Shown here one piece after another: positions 27,648-35,560 of a stretch of 64,000 nucleotides of DNA. The notes beneath the pieces are model-generated. The model saw nothing but the letters and a program-made list of their open reading frames with translations, searched no databases and was not told where the DNA came from. Location: positions 1-64,000 of the forward strand of contig CAKTTB010000008.1 of the NCBI GenBank assembly GCA_934613505.1, written 5' to 3'. Source of the DNA: an uncultured Oscillospiraceae bacterium. Its GTDB lineage: Bacteria; Bacillota; Clostridia; Oscillospirales; Oscillospiraceae. A program made the position numbers and the translations under genes. Numbering within the stretch: the stretch's first letter is position 1; each line of letters begins with the position of its first letter.

Positions 27648-29027
27648 ATGAAGAAAAAAGTCCTGATCTGGATCCTTGCCGCCCTGCTTCTGCTGTCGAT
27701 GGTCGGCTGTGCCGCCGGCACTGCCAACACCACGACCGACAAGTACGCGGGTATGGAGCCTGCCGCGGCCGCTGAGTCTGCCGCAGCAGAGACGAAGGAT
27801 ACCACCAGTCTGTCCGATATCATCCGTGTTCCGTTCGGATATCTGCTCGACTGGCTGTATACCGTTACCAATAACTACGGTCTGGCGCTCATCCTGTTCT
27901 CCCTGATCGTCAAGCTGGTGCTTCTGCCCATGTCGGTCAAGAGCAAGAAGAGCATGCTCAAGATGTCCCGCTTGTCGCCGCAGGTCAAGGCGCTCGAAGC
28001 CAAATACGGTGACGACAAGCAGAAATATCAGCTGGCTGTCCAGCAGATGTACAAGGAAGAGGGCGTCTCGATGGGCGGCGGCTGTTTGTGGTCGTTTATC
28101 CCGCTCATCATTCTGCTGCCCCTCTACTACGTCATCCGTGAGCCGATCACCTACATGATGCACAACTCCCGCTCGATCTCCGAGGCGATCGTCGCCTTCA
28201 TGCAGGCCAGCGGCGTCAATCTCGGCAAGAACGCATACTATGCGCAGCTTGCCGCCGCGGGTCACATCGGCGAGTTCATGGATGAGCTGAAGGCGCTGGC
28301 CGTCACGGCGAACGCCCATCTGCAGGCCATGAACTTCCAGTTCCTCGGCATCGATCTGTCCGGCATCCCTTCGTTCCGCTTCTGGGAATGCGAGGGCTGG
28401 GGCGAGATCGGCCTGTTCCTGATCCCGGTCGTCTCCGCTGCGCTGCAGGCAGTTTCCATGCTCATCAGCCAGAAGATGAACAATCAGGTCGCGACCAACG
28501 CCGACGGCGAACAGGACGCAGAGGCTGCCAAGACCGCCAACCAGACCAACATGACCATGATGCTCATGATGCCGCTCATGTCCCTCTGGATCGGCTTCTC
28601 GATGCCGGCCGCGATCTCGATCTACTGGATCGCGCAGGCCGTGTTCGGTGCGATCCAGGACTACATCCTGACGAAGCACTACCGCAAGGTCTATGAGGAA
28701 GAGGACGCCATCAAGCAGGAGCAGGCAGCCAAGCGCCGCGCCGAAGAGGCGGAAAAGGAGCGCATGCGCGCCCTGCGCCGTGAGCAGAATCCCGACGGCA
28801 TTACCGACAACGTCAGCAAAAAGAAGATCCGGCAGCAGGAAAAGGAAGCTGCCGAAAAGGCCGCCAGAGAATACGAGGCAAAGAAGAACCCAGTCTCTGA
28901 GAACCCGGAAAAGAAGCCGCTCTCCGGCGATCCGGAGCGCCCATACAGCCGTGGCCGTGCCTATGATCCTTCTCACTACGGCAAAAAGCGTTCTGCCGAC
29001 GCTGAGGCGGAACAGACGAAGGAGTAA
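27648..29027 (+). CDS. yidC: YidC/Oxa1 membrane protein insertase
   Basis: 459 residues. Signal with lipobox-like LLSMVGCAAG near 15-24, then the Oxa1 core with about five membrane helices (first core helix at YGLALILFSLIVKLVLLPMS near 84), a cytoplasmic hairpin (KMSRLSPQVKALEAKYGDDKQKYQ) and a charged C-terminal tail. It inserts proteins into the membrane, alone or with Sec. ATG 27648 lies 5 nt after GGAGGAAG. The tail is long and rich in Lys/Glu/Arg, as in other Firmicute homologues that bind ribosomes. Confidence 0.96.
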   Translation: MKKKVLIWILAALLLLSMVGCAAGTANTTTDKYAGMEPAAAAESAAAETKDTTSLSDIIRVPFGYLLDWLYTVTNNYGLALILFSLIVKLVLLPMSVKSKKSMLKMSRLSPQVKALEAKYGDDKQKYQLAVQQMYKEEGVSMGGGCLWSFIPLIILLPLYYVIREPITYMMHNSRSISEAIVAFMQASGVNLGKNAYYAQLAAAGHIGEFMDELKALAVTANAHLQAMNFQFLGIDLSGIPSFRFWECEGWGEIGLFLIPVVSAALQAVSMLISQKMNNQVATNADGEQDAEAAKTANQTNMTMMLMMPLMSLWIGFSMPAAISIYWIAQAVFGAIQDYILTKHYRKVYEEEDAIKQEQAAKRRAEEAEKERMRALRREQNPDGITDNVSKKKIRQQEKEAAEKAAREYEAKKNPVSENPEKKPLSGDPERPYSRGRAYDPSHYGKKRSADAEAEQTKE

Positions 29028-29029
29028 CT

Positions 29030-30028
29030 ATGGAGAAATTTATTACCGCAACCGGAAAAACGATCGATCTGGCGATCGCGGCTGCACTGGATGAACTGCA
29101 TATGGACCGCGACAGCGTCTCCGTTGAGGTCCTCGACAACCCGAAATCCGGCTTCCTCGGCATCGGCGCGCAGCCCGCGCGTGTCAAGGTGACCTATGAG
29201 GTCCCCGACGAAGCGCCCAAGCCCGCGCTCTCCTCGGCTTCGCGCAGCAAGCCCAAAAAGCCCGCCGAGCAGAAGACCGGCGACAATCCCAAGGTCATTG
29301 CCCCCGCGGCTCCGAAGGTCATCGCACCTGCCGCGCCCGAGGCTCCGCGCCCGCAGGAGGTGCGCGCAGCTTCCTCCAAGGCGCCCCAGCAGCTCCGCAG
29401 TGACCGCCGCGACCAGAAGCCGTCCCGCGGCCCCAGACCGGAGCGCCGCGACCAGAAGCCGCGTCAGCAGTCCGAGCGCCCCGCGCCTGCGGCTCCGGCC
29501 GAGCCGAAGGTCTATGCCCCGGCCGAGCCCGGCTCCATGGAAGAGCGCATCGAGACCTTCATCAAGGGTCTTCTCGAGCACATGGGTTCCGACGCCGTGC
29601 CGCACGCCATGAAGAACGGCGATGACGCGTATCTGGTCGATCTCGTCGGCGAGAACCTCGGCATCCTCATCGGCCGCCGCGGTGAAACGCTCGACGCCAT
29701 CCAGCATCTGACCAACTATGCCATCAACCGCGGCCAGTCGAAGCGCGTACGCATCAATGTCGACGCCGAGAGCTACCGTCTCAAGCGCGAGCAGGCGCTG
29801 CAGCGCCTCGCGCAGAAGGTCGCAGGCAAGGTCACCCGCTACCGCCGCAACATCACGCTCGAGCCGATGAACGCCTATGAGCGCCATGTCATCCATGCCG
29901 CCCTGCAGGATCATCCCGACGTGACCACCTTCTCCACCGGCACCGAGCCGAACCGCCGCATTGTCGTGGCCTACAGCCGCTACAAGAGCGCGCCCGCCTC
30001 CGAACCGGAAACCAGCGAGGAAGAATAA
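29030..30028 (+). CDS. jag: Jag / KhpB RNA-binding protein
   Basis: 332 residues: Jag_N domain (1-50, ending GFLGIGAQPARV), a low-complexity Pro/Ala/Lys linker (about 60-170) with repeated PKVIAPAAP and DQKP units, a KH domain (GENLGILIGRRGETLDAIQHL near 205-225) and a C-terminal R3H domain (ERHVIHAALQ, RRIVVAYSR). KhpB binds RNA and in pneumococci links to cell elongation and division. It follows yidC directly. The linker is longer than in most relatives. Confidence 0.95.
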   Translation: MEKFITATGKTIDLAIAAALDELHMDRDSVSVEVLDNPKSGFLGIGAQPARVKVTYEVPDEAPKPALSSASRSKPKKPAEQKTGDNPKVIAPAAPKVIAPAAPEAPRPQEVRAASSKAPQQLRSDRRDQKPSRGPRPERRDQKPRQQSERPAPAAPAEPKVYAPAEPGSMEERIETFIKGLLEHMGSDAVPHAMKNGDDAYLVDLVGENLGILIGRRGETLDAIQHLTNYAINRGQSKRVRINVDAESYRLKREQALQRLAQKVAGKVTRYRRNITLEPMNAYERHVIHAALQDHPDVTTFSTGTEPNRRIVVAYSRYKSAPASEPETSEEE

Positions 30029-30035
30029 AACAAAG

Positions 30036-30070
30036 CCCTGCCAGGCTGCATAAGCTGGCAGGGTATTTTA
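30036..30070 (+). terminator. Terminator of the rpmH-jag cluster
   Basis: CCCTGCCAG/CTGGCAGGG stem (30036-30044 with 30055-30063) followed by TATTTTAT, 8 nt after the jag stop. Confidence 0.85.
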
Positions 30071-30089
30071 TGCGCAGAAAACGGGAGGC

Positions 30090-30354
30090 TGTCGAAAAGC
30101 CTCAATGTATGTTCTGCGCGGAAATTCCTCTGGCCTGTTTGTAGGGGACGATGCCTATCTTCGGCGCTAAGAGCCGCGCTGCGCGCGGTTGCGCCTCGAA
30201 ACTAGCCTGCGGGCGTCGCATCGTCCCGGCAGAACAGACCGATTTTACGGAAGTTTACGGCAAACTCGCAACCTTTCTCGGGCCGATGTGGGCATCGGCC
30301 CCTACACGGATGATGCTTATTTCATACTACTTCGGAAAAATAAGCTTTTTGATA
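30090..30354 (+). mobile_element. 265-bp dispersed element with terminal inverted repeats, copy A
   Basis: Outer ends TGTCGAAAAGC and GCTTTTTGATA are imperfect inverted repeats. An inner 165-bp core (30141-30305) is bounded by a 15-bp inverted repeat, GTAGGGGACGATGCC and GGCATCGGCCCCTAC, 14/15 complementary. The core is nearly identical, in reverse orientation, to 47692-47856. No transposase is encoded; MITE-like non-autonomous element or repeat of unknown nature. It fills most of the 360-nt gap between jag and arcC. Confidence 0.8.
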
Positions 30355-30358
30355 CACG

Positions 30359-30385
30359 AAAGGGAGACCGTCCGGTCTCCCTTTT
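30359..30385. terminator. arcC terminator
   Basis: AAAGGGAGACC/GGTCTCCCTTT perfect stem starting 7 nt after the arcC stop codon on the minus strand. Confidence 0.8.
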
Positions 30386-30391
30386 GCTGAT

Positions 30392-31330
30392 TTACAGATG
30401 GATGGACGTGCCGGTTTTGCCTTCGATGCCGTCCTTGGCCTTCTCCAGCAGGGTGATGAGCGCCGTGCGGCCGGGCTTGGACTCGGCGAACTTGACGGCT
30501 GCTTCGACCTTCGGCAGCATGGAGCCGGGGGCGAACTGGCCTTCGGCCATGTACTGTCTCGCCTCGTCGGGCGTCAGCTCGTCCAGATTCTTCTGGTCGG
30601 GCTTACCGAAGTTGATGGCGACCTTCTCAACGGCGGTCAGGATGATGAGCATGTCGGCGTCCAGCTGCTCCGCCATGCACTCGGAAGCGAAGTCCTTGTC
30701 GATGACGGCGGGCACGCCTCTGAGGTGGTAGTGGTTCTCCCACACAACGGGGATACCGCCGCCGCCGGCAGCGATGACGGCGTGGTTCGCGTTCATGAGC
30801 GCCTTGACCGTTGCGATCTCAACGATCTCCTTCGGGCGCGGGCTTGCGACGACCTGACGCCAACCACGGCCTGCGTCCTCGGCAACGTCGATGCCCTTTT
30901 CCGCGGCGAGCTTCTTGGCTTCTTCCTCGGTCATGAATGCACCGATGGGCTTGGTCGGGTGCTGGAACGCGGGATCCTCCGGGTCAACGGCGACCTGCGT
31001 CAGGACCGTTGCGCAGTGGATGCCGAGTCTGCGGCGGTCCAGTTCTTCGCCGATCATGTTCTGCAGATCGTAGCCGATATAGCCCTGGCTCATGGCCACG
31101 CACATGGAAAGGGGCATGATATCGCTCTTGGCCTGCTGCTTGTGGTAAGCGGCGAAGGCGTTCTGGATCATACCGACCTGCGGGCCGTTGCCGTGCGCGA
31201 TGACGACCTCGTGGCCGTCCTCAATCAGATCAGCGATTGCACATGCGGTCGTTTTGACGGCATGCATCTGCTCGTCAAGGTTTTTGCCCAGAGCATTGCC
31301 GCCCAAGGCGATCACAATTCTTTTTCCCAT
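30392..31330 (-). CDS. arcC: Carbamate kinase
   Basis: 312 residues, the normal ArcC size, amino-acid kinase fold. It opens KRIVIALGGNALG, has AHGNGPQVG near residue 52, AGGGGIPV near 210 and a C-terminal GRTALITLLEKA. It makes ATP, ammonia and CO2 from carbamoyl phosphate and ADP. ATG 31330 lies 8 nt after AGAGGA; a GTG two codons earlier is too close. It is last in a ygeY-ygeW-arcC minus-strand series, which fits recovery of ATP from carbamoyl phosphate released by the carbamoyltransferase next door. Confidence 0.96.
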   Translation of the reverse strand: MGKRIVIALGGNALGKNLDEQMHAVKTTACAIADLIEDGHEVVIAHGNGPQVGMIQNAFAAYHKQQAKSDIMPLSMCVAMSQGYIGYDLQNMIGEELDRRRLGIHCATVLTQVAVDPEDPAFQHPTKPIGAFMTEEEAKKLAAEKGIDVAEDAGRGWRQVVASPRPKEIVEIATVKALMNANHAVIAAGGGGIPVVWENHYHLRGVPAVIDKDFASECMAEQLDADMLIILTAVEKVAINFGKPDQKNLDELTPDEARQYMAEGQFAPGSMLPKVEAAVKFAESKPGRTALITLLEKAKDGIEGKTGTSIHL

Positions 31331-31352
31331 TTTCACAGTCCTCTTCTAATTA

Positions 31353-31383
31353 CATATGGCAGGAGCAAAACTCCTGCCATATG
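31353..31383. terminator. 13-bp perfect hairpin between ygeW and arcC
   Basis: CATATGGCAGGAG (31353-31365) pairs with 31371-31383 around a CAAAA loop. No good T run on the minus strand, so it may be a pausing or processing site rather than a full stop. Confidence 0.55.
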
Positions 31384-31404
31384 GTGTTTCGTTTAGCTTT
31401 TTTT

Positions 31405-31565
31405 GGGCTGCATCGCACAATTCGGCAAGCAGATTCGGCGAGAGATTTTTCGCCAAGGCAAGGTTTGAAAACGCAGGAATACTTTGTGTATTTCAAGTTT
31501 TCAAACCGCGGCATTGGCGGAAAAGATCCGGCGAAGCGCGCAGACGCAATTGTGCGTTGCTGCCC
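31405..31565. repeat. 161-nt long imperfect hairpin element H1
   Basis: Ends GGGCTGCATCGCACAATT (31405-31422) and AATTGTGCGTTGCTGCCC (31548-31565) pair with two mismatches. An inner stem CGCCAAGGC..GGTTTGAAAA pairs with TTTTCAAACC..GGCATTGGCG. The tip 31472-31497 is 25/26 identical to the tip of H2 (32888-32913). It starts 8 nt after the ygeW stop. Confidence 0.85.
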
Positions 31566-31572
31566 TCATAAA

Positions 31573-32766
31573 TTAGAACATCTTGCGCTTGTTGTCAGCG
31601 GAATCGAGATCCATCAGAGCCTTAACCGGATCCTTGACCTGCGCTAGGAAGATCATAGCAGCAATGATGTACGGCTTGTAGGAAGCCTGCTTGTACAGAG
31701 GAACGAGATAGCGGTCGAAGACGGAGTTGTCGACCTCGCCCTCGGGGCAGCTCAGGCCGGAGATATCGGCGGGCAGGCAGTGCAGATACAGCGCCTTGCC
31801 GTCCTTGGTGAGCTTCATCATCTCTTCGGAGCAGGTCCAGTCCTTATGCTCGGCGTTCTGCGCCAGCAGCTGCTTTTCGAGTTCGTCGATGCCCTTCTGG
31901 TCGCCCTTGACATACAGCTCGGAGCGCTTTTCCATTGCCTTGAACGGCGCCCAGGACTTCGGATAAACGATATCGGCGTCCTTGAAAGCTTCGGCCATGG
32001 AGTTGGTCTTGTGGAACTTGGAGCCGTACTTCTCACAGTTCTTGCGGGCGACTTCCTCGACCTCGGGGAAGACGTCGTATCCTTCCGGATGCGCCAGCGT
32101 GACGTCCATACCGAAACGGGTGAACAGGCCAATCACGCCCTGCGGGACGGACAGCGGCTTGCCGTAGCTCGGGCTGTAGGCCCAGGTCATAGCGACCTTC
32201 TTGCCCTTCAGGTTCTCAACGCCGCCGAAGTAGTGGATGACGTGCAGCATGTCGGCCATGCACTGCGTCGGATGGTCGACGTCGCACTGCAGGTTGACCA
32301 GCGTCGGGCGCTGCTCGAGGATACCGTCGCGGTAGCCTTCTTCCAGAGCGTCCATGAAGGTCTTCTGATACTCGTGGCCCTGATGGATGTACATGTCGTC
32401 GCGGATGCCGATGACGTCAGCCATGAAGGAGACCATGTTGGCCGTCTCACGGACGGTCTCGCCGTGTGCGATCTGGCTCTTCTTCTCGTCGAGGACCTGC
32501 TCTTCGAGGCCGAGGAGGTTGCAGGCGGAAGCGAAGGAGAAGCGGGTACGGGTGGAGTTGTCACGGAACAGGGAGATGCCGAGGCCGGAGTTGAAGATCT
32601 TTGTGGACTTGTTGCGCTCACGCAGGTCGCGCAGAGCGTCGGCTACGGTAAAGACAGCGTCGATCTCGTCGTCGGTCTTGTCCCAGGTCCAGTAGAAGTC
32701 GGTCTTATACATGTTGTTGATGTGCAGCTTTTCAAGATGTCTTGCCAGTTCAACAGTTTTGCTCAT
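31573..32766 (-). CDS. ygeW: Knotted carbamoyltransferase YgeW
   Basis: 397 residues, longer than ornithine carbamoyltransferase and of YgeW length. The carbamoyl phosphate motif FRDNSTRTRF sits at about 68-76 and HCLPADISG near 335; the C-terminal KPYIIAAMIFLAQV closes the family domain. YgeW has a trefoil knot. In anaerobic purine breakdown it has been linked to phosphorolysis of ureido amino acids to carbamoyl phosphate; the exact substrate here is not shown by the sequence. arcC downstream would convert carbamoyl phosphate to ATP. Flanked on both sides by long hairpin elements H1 and H2. Confidence 0.92.
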   Translation of the reverse strand: MSKTVELARHLEKLHINNMYKTDFYWTWDKTDDEIDAVFTVADALRDLRERNKSTKIFNSGLGISLFRDNSTRTRFSFASACNLLGLEEQVLDEKKSQIAHGETVRETANMVSFMADVIGIRDDMYIHQGHEYQKTFMDALEEGYRDGILEQRPTLVNLQCDVDHPTQCMADMLHVIHYFGGVENLKGKKVAMTWAYSPSYGKPLSVPQGVIGLFTRFGMDVTLAHPEGYDVFPEVEEVARKNCEKYGSKFHKTNSMAEAFKDADIVYPKSWAPFKAMEKRSELYVKGDQKGIDELEKQLLAQNAEHKDWTCSEEMMKLTKDGKALYLHCLPADISGLSCPEGEVDNSVFDRYLVPLYKQASYKPYIIAAMIFLAQVKDPVKALMDLDSADNKRKMF

Positions 32767-32819
32767 TTTCTGTCTCCTTAATAATTATGGATTAAAATAA
32801 AAATTGTTGTATTTTCATC

Positions 32820-32982
32820 GGGCAAGCATGAATCCCATCGGCAAGAGCAGATGGCAAGCCATTTTTCGTTGGGAAAAGGCATGGCCGCGCAGGAATACTC
32901 TGTGTATTTCAAGCGGCCATAATGCATTACCGGCGGAAAATGGCTGCCAGCTGCCGCAGACGCATGGGATTCTTGCTTGCCC
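32820..32982. repeat. 163-nt long imperfect hairpin element H2
   Basis: GGGCAAGCA/TGCTTGCCC ends (32820-32828, 32974-32982), then GAATCCCAT/ATGGGATTC, a TGGC/GCCA-containing stem, AGCCATTTT/AAAATGGCT and CATGGCCGC/GCGGCCA, leaving a tip nearly identical to that of H1. Stem sequences differ from H1 while pairing is kept. It starts 8 nt after the stop of ygeY. Confidence 0.85.
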
Positions 32983-32989
32983 TTACAAA

Positions 32990-34387
32990 TTACTTGATAT
33001 CGTTGCCAGTGAGTTCCTGACGGAAGGAGGTGGCGGAGCCGTCCTTGTTCTCGGGCTTGTAGAGCATCGGGACAGCGGCGTACAGCGCGGCACAGACGAC
33101 GAGGTCCTGCTTCCAGGTGATCTCGTTGGGGGCGTGTGCCTGGGACTCGGCGCCGGGGCCGAAGCCGACACACGGGATGCCGTAGCGGCCCTGGATGGAA
33201 ACGCCGTTGGTGGAGAAGGTCCACTTGTCGGTCAGCGGGCGGCCTTCGCGCTTTTCTCTGGCGGTCTCGTCAGCCCACAGTCTCTTGTCGCCCCACAGTG
33301 CGTGGTGCGCGTCGACCAGAGCCTGCACGTGCGGCGAGGTCTCCTTGTTGATCCAGGTGGGGAAGAAGCACTCGGTCTCGTAGACGTGGCCGGTCCACGC
33401 GGGACGGTCGTACATGTACATGGAGACCTTGACGTCCTTGGCATACTTCTTGCAGGCGGGCAGATCCTCGATCTCCTTCAGGCAGGACTTGTAGGTCTCG
33501 CCGGCCGTCATGCGGCGGTCGATGGAGATGGAGCAGGAGTCGGCAACTGCGCAGCGGGACGGGGAGGTATAGAAGATCTGGCTGGTGGTGCAGGTGCCGC
33601 GGCCGAGGAAGCGGGCGTCTTCGTAGTGCTCGGGGTTGTACTTCGGGTCGAGCATCTTGACAAGACCCTTGATCTCGGTGTCGTCGGCAGCGTCGTTCTC
33701 GTTGAGATCGCGGACGTTCAGAATGACCTCAGCCATCTTGTGAATGGCGTTGTCGCCGCGCTCCGGAGCGGAGCCGTGGCAGGAGACACCGTGCATGTCG
33801 ACGCGGATCTCCATTCTGCCGCGGTGGCCGCGATAGATGCCGCCGTCGGTCGGCTCGGTGGAGATGACGAACTCGATCTTGCTGCGGGCGTCTTCCGGGC
33901 CATCAAAGTATTCGTTGACGATGGACTGCCAGCACATACCGTCGCAGTCCTCCTCCTGCACGGAGCCGACGACCATGATCTTATAGCCTTCGGGGATGAG
34001 GCCCAGATCCTTCATGATCTTCGTGCCGTAGGTTGCGGAGGCCATGCCGCCTTCCTGGTCGGAGCCGCCGCGGCCGTAGATGATATCGTCGGTCTCGTAA
34101 CCCTCGTAGGGATCGGACGTCCAGTTCTCACGGTTGCCGATGCCGACGGTGTCGATGTGGGAGTCGATGGCGATGATCTTGTCGCCTTCGCCCATCCAGC
34201 CGATGACGTTGCCGAGCTTATCAAATTCGACCTTATCATAGCCGAGCTTTTCCATCTCAGCGGCGATGCGCTTGACAACGCCCTCTTCCTCGCAGGATTC
34301 CGACGGGATCGCGATCATGTCGCGGAGGAACTTTGCCATGTCAGCCTTGTAGCCTTCAGCAGCTTTCTTGATTGCATCATAATTCAT
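32990..34387 (-). CDS. ygeY: YgeY-type M20 metallohydrolase (copy 1)
   Basis: 465 residues, M20/ArgE-DapE superfamily. Metal ligands are visible as [10 protein letters not shown] (near 78), [11 protein letters not shown] (near 113) and the catalytic Glu pair in QEEDCDGMC (near 150); a lid/dimerisation domain follows. YgeY proteins are hydrolases genetically linked to selenium-dependent purine/hydantoin catabolism; they probably cleave an acylated or carbamoylated amino acid. The start at 34387 has GGGAGGT about 11 nt upstream. First gene of the ygeY-ygeW-arcC series, divergent from a GntR regulator. Confidence 0.9.
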   Translation of the reverse strand: MNYDAIKKAAEGYKADMAKFLRDMIAIPSESCEEEGVVKRIAAEMEKLGYDKVEFDKLGNVIGWMGEGDKIIAIDSHIDTVGIGNRENWTSDPYEGYETDDIIYGRGGSDQEGGMASATYGTKIMKDLGLIPEGYKIMVVGSVQEEDCDGMCWQSIVNEYFDGPEDARSKIEFVISTEPTDGGIYRGHRGRMEIRVDMHGVSCHGSAPERGDNAIHKMAEVILNVRDLNENDAADDTEIKGLVKMLDPKYNPEHYEDARFLGRGTCTTSQIFYTSPSRCAVADSCSISIDRRMTAGETYKSCLKEIEDLPACKKYAKDVKVSMYMYDRPAWTGHVYETECFFPTWINKETSPHVQALVDAHHALWGDKRLWADETAREKREGRPLTDKWTFSTNGVSIQGRYGIPCVGFGPGAESQAHAPNEITWKQDLVVCAALYAAVPMLYKPENKDGSATSFRQELTGNDIK

Positions 34388-34459
34388 AAACCCAGGTGAC
34401 CTCCCGTAAATAATATTCATAATGATGTTGCGCCTGCCGTGCAGACACGTTCTGCTACC

Positions 34460-34502
34460 ATCATACCACAACAGATGCAGATGTCAAACAAAATTTTTGA
34501 CA
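34460..34502 (-). promoter_or_regulatory. ygeY promoter with overlapping dyad operator
   Basis: Minus strand TTGACA (34482-34487), 16-nt spacer, TATGAT (34460-34465). A perfect 7-bp dyad, TGTCAAA-N7-TTTGACA (34482-34502), covers the -35. Its place between ygeY and the divergent GntR gene makes it the best candidate operator for that regulator. Confidence 0.7.
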
Positions 34503-34568
34503 ACCTAAAATTTTTTATGGCGGATGGGAGATCTCCGCGTTCTGCAGCGAAACTACAGGTCTTTTTCC

Positions 34569-34597
34569 TTGCAAACGCCGCCGGAGTATGATAAAAT
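34569..34597 (+). promoter_or_regulatory. Promoter of the GntR regulator
   Basis: TTGCAA, 17-nt spacer, TAAAAT, 43 nt before the GTG start. Confidence 0.6.
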
Positions 34598-34640
34598 AAA
34601 CTAGTTTCCATTTAATTGCACAAGGACAGGAGGAGAAGCC

Positions 34641-35339
34641 GTGCCCATACCGGAGCGTACACAGGCGCTGCAGCGGCAGTCGGCCAAAAGCGTTGTCTAC
34701 CAGACGGTCTGCGACTGGATCATTACCGGCGTCATGAAGCCGGGCGAAAAGATCCTGGACTCGGAGCTGGCTTCCTATTTTAATGTAAGCCGCACGCCCG
34801 TGCGCGAAGCGCTCCAGCTGCTGCAAAACCAGCGGCTGGTCTGCGTGATCCCCGGGCGCGCGACCGTGGTGGCCGATCTTGACGTGGAGGATTTTGAAAA
34901 GTGCTACCGCCCGCTGGCGGAGATCGACGCGCTGGCCGCGGAGCTTGCCTGCAAAAACCTGACCGAGCCCATGCTCGAGGAGCTGGAGCAGGAGCTGCAG
35001 GCATCTGCGGAAGCCAACATCAAGGGCGACACGCCCGCGATCATTACCCATGACACCCGCTTCCATGAGATCATCATTGACGCGGCGGACAACGAATATA
35101 TCGCGGAGTTTTCTCATATGCTGGTTTTGCACATTCAGCGCATCCGCCACCATTTCTTCAATCTTCCGACCATGCGCCGGATCTCCGCGTCCCAGCATCG
35201 GGGGATCCTGGAAGCGCTGCGGGCCAGAGACGCGCAGCGCGCCAAGACGCTCATGCGCGAGCATTGGCTCACGTCGATGCACGGAAGTCTCAAGGACACC
35301 ATGGAGAGCCTGCGGCAGTCCGAAGTGTCGTCTTCTTAA
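34641..35339 (+). CDS. GntR-family regulator (FCD/FadR subfamily)
   Basis: 232 residues. The N-terminal winged helix (about 15-80) has SYQTVCDWIITGVMKPGEKI-like and VSRTPVREALQLLQ recognition segments; the C-terminal all-helical FCD domain (about 85-220) has metal/ligand-type histidines (THDTRFHEII, ASQHRGILEALRARD). FCD regulators sense organic acids or amino-acid derivatives. Start is GTG with AGGAGGAG upstream. It is divergent from ygeY-ygeW-arcC, which it most likely controls. Confidence 0.92.
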   Translation: MPIPERTQALQRQSAKSVVYQTVCDWIITGVMKPGEKILDSELASYFNVSRTPVREALQLLQNQRLVCVIPGRATVVADLDVEDFEKCYRPLAEIDALAAELACKNLTEPMLEELEQELQASAEANIKGDTPAIITHDTRFHEIIIDAADNEYIAEFSHMLVLHIQRIRHHFFNLPTMRRISASQHRGILEALRARDAQRAKTLMREHWLTSMHGSLKDTMESLRQSEVSSS

Positions 35340-35358
35340 GAAATTCATATGTATTATC

Positions 35359-35400
35359 AGCGTTCCGAAGCGCAAAAACGCTTCGGAACGCTGTGTTTTT
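35359..35400 (+). terminator. Terminator of the GntR gene
   Basis: Fourteen-bp perfect stem (35359-35372 with 35379-35392) followed by GTGTTTTT. Confidence 0.9.
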
Positions 35401-35465
35401 CAACAAATTTTTTACTTGCTTTTTTTGTAAAACATAGAATCTGCGGCTGGGCAGACGGCAGCATC

Positions 35466-35515
35466 TTGACAGAGAAAGCGGGGCGTATTATGCTTGCATT
35501 ATGCAATATATTGCA
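35466..35515 (+). promoter_or_regulatory. Promoter and palindrome ahead of the second YgeY-like gene
   Basis: TTGACA (35466-35471), 17-nt spacer, TATGCT (35489-35494). A perfect palindrome TGCAATATATTGCA (35502-35515) lies at the expected transcription start, a natural repressor site. Similar TGCAAT half-sites occur near 40814. Confidence 0.7.
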
Positions 35516-35560
35516 CATCGCACATTGCATATAATCTCTGCTGGAAAGGATGGATGCAGT

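Noticed and set aside
29270..29480. Short direct repeats in jag
   Set aside because: They code for the Pro/Ala/Lys-rich linker of KhpB; low-complexity coding sequence, not a mobile or CRISPR repeat.
30151..30390. 79-codon frame inside the dispersed repeat, also seen in the second copy
   Set aside because: It is open only because the repeat is conserved as DNA; it has no initiation signal and reads across the hairpins.
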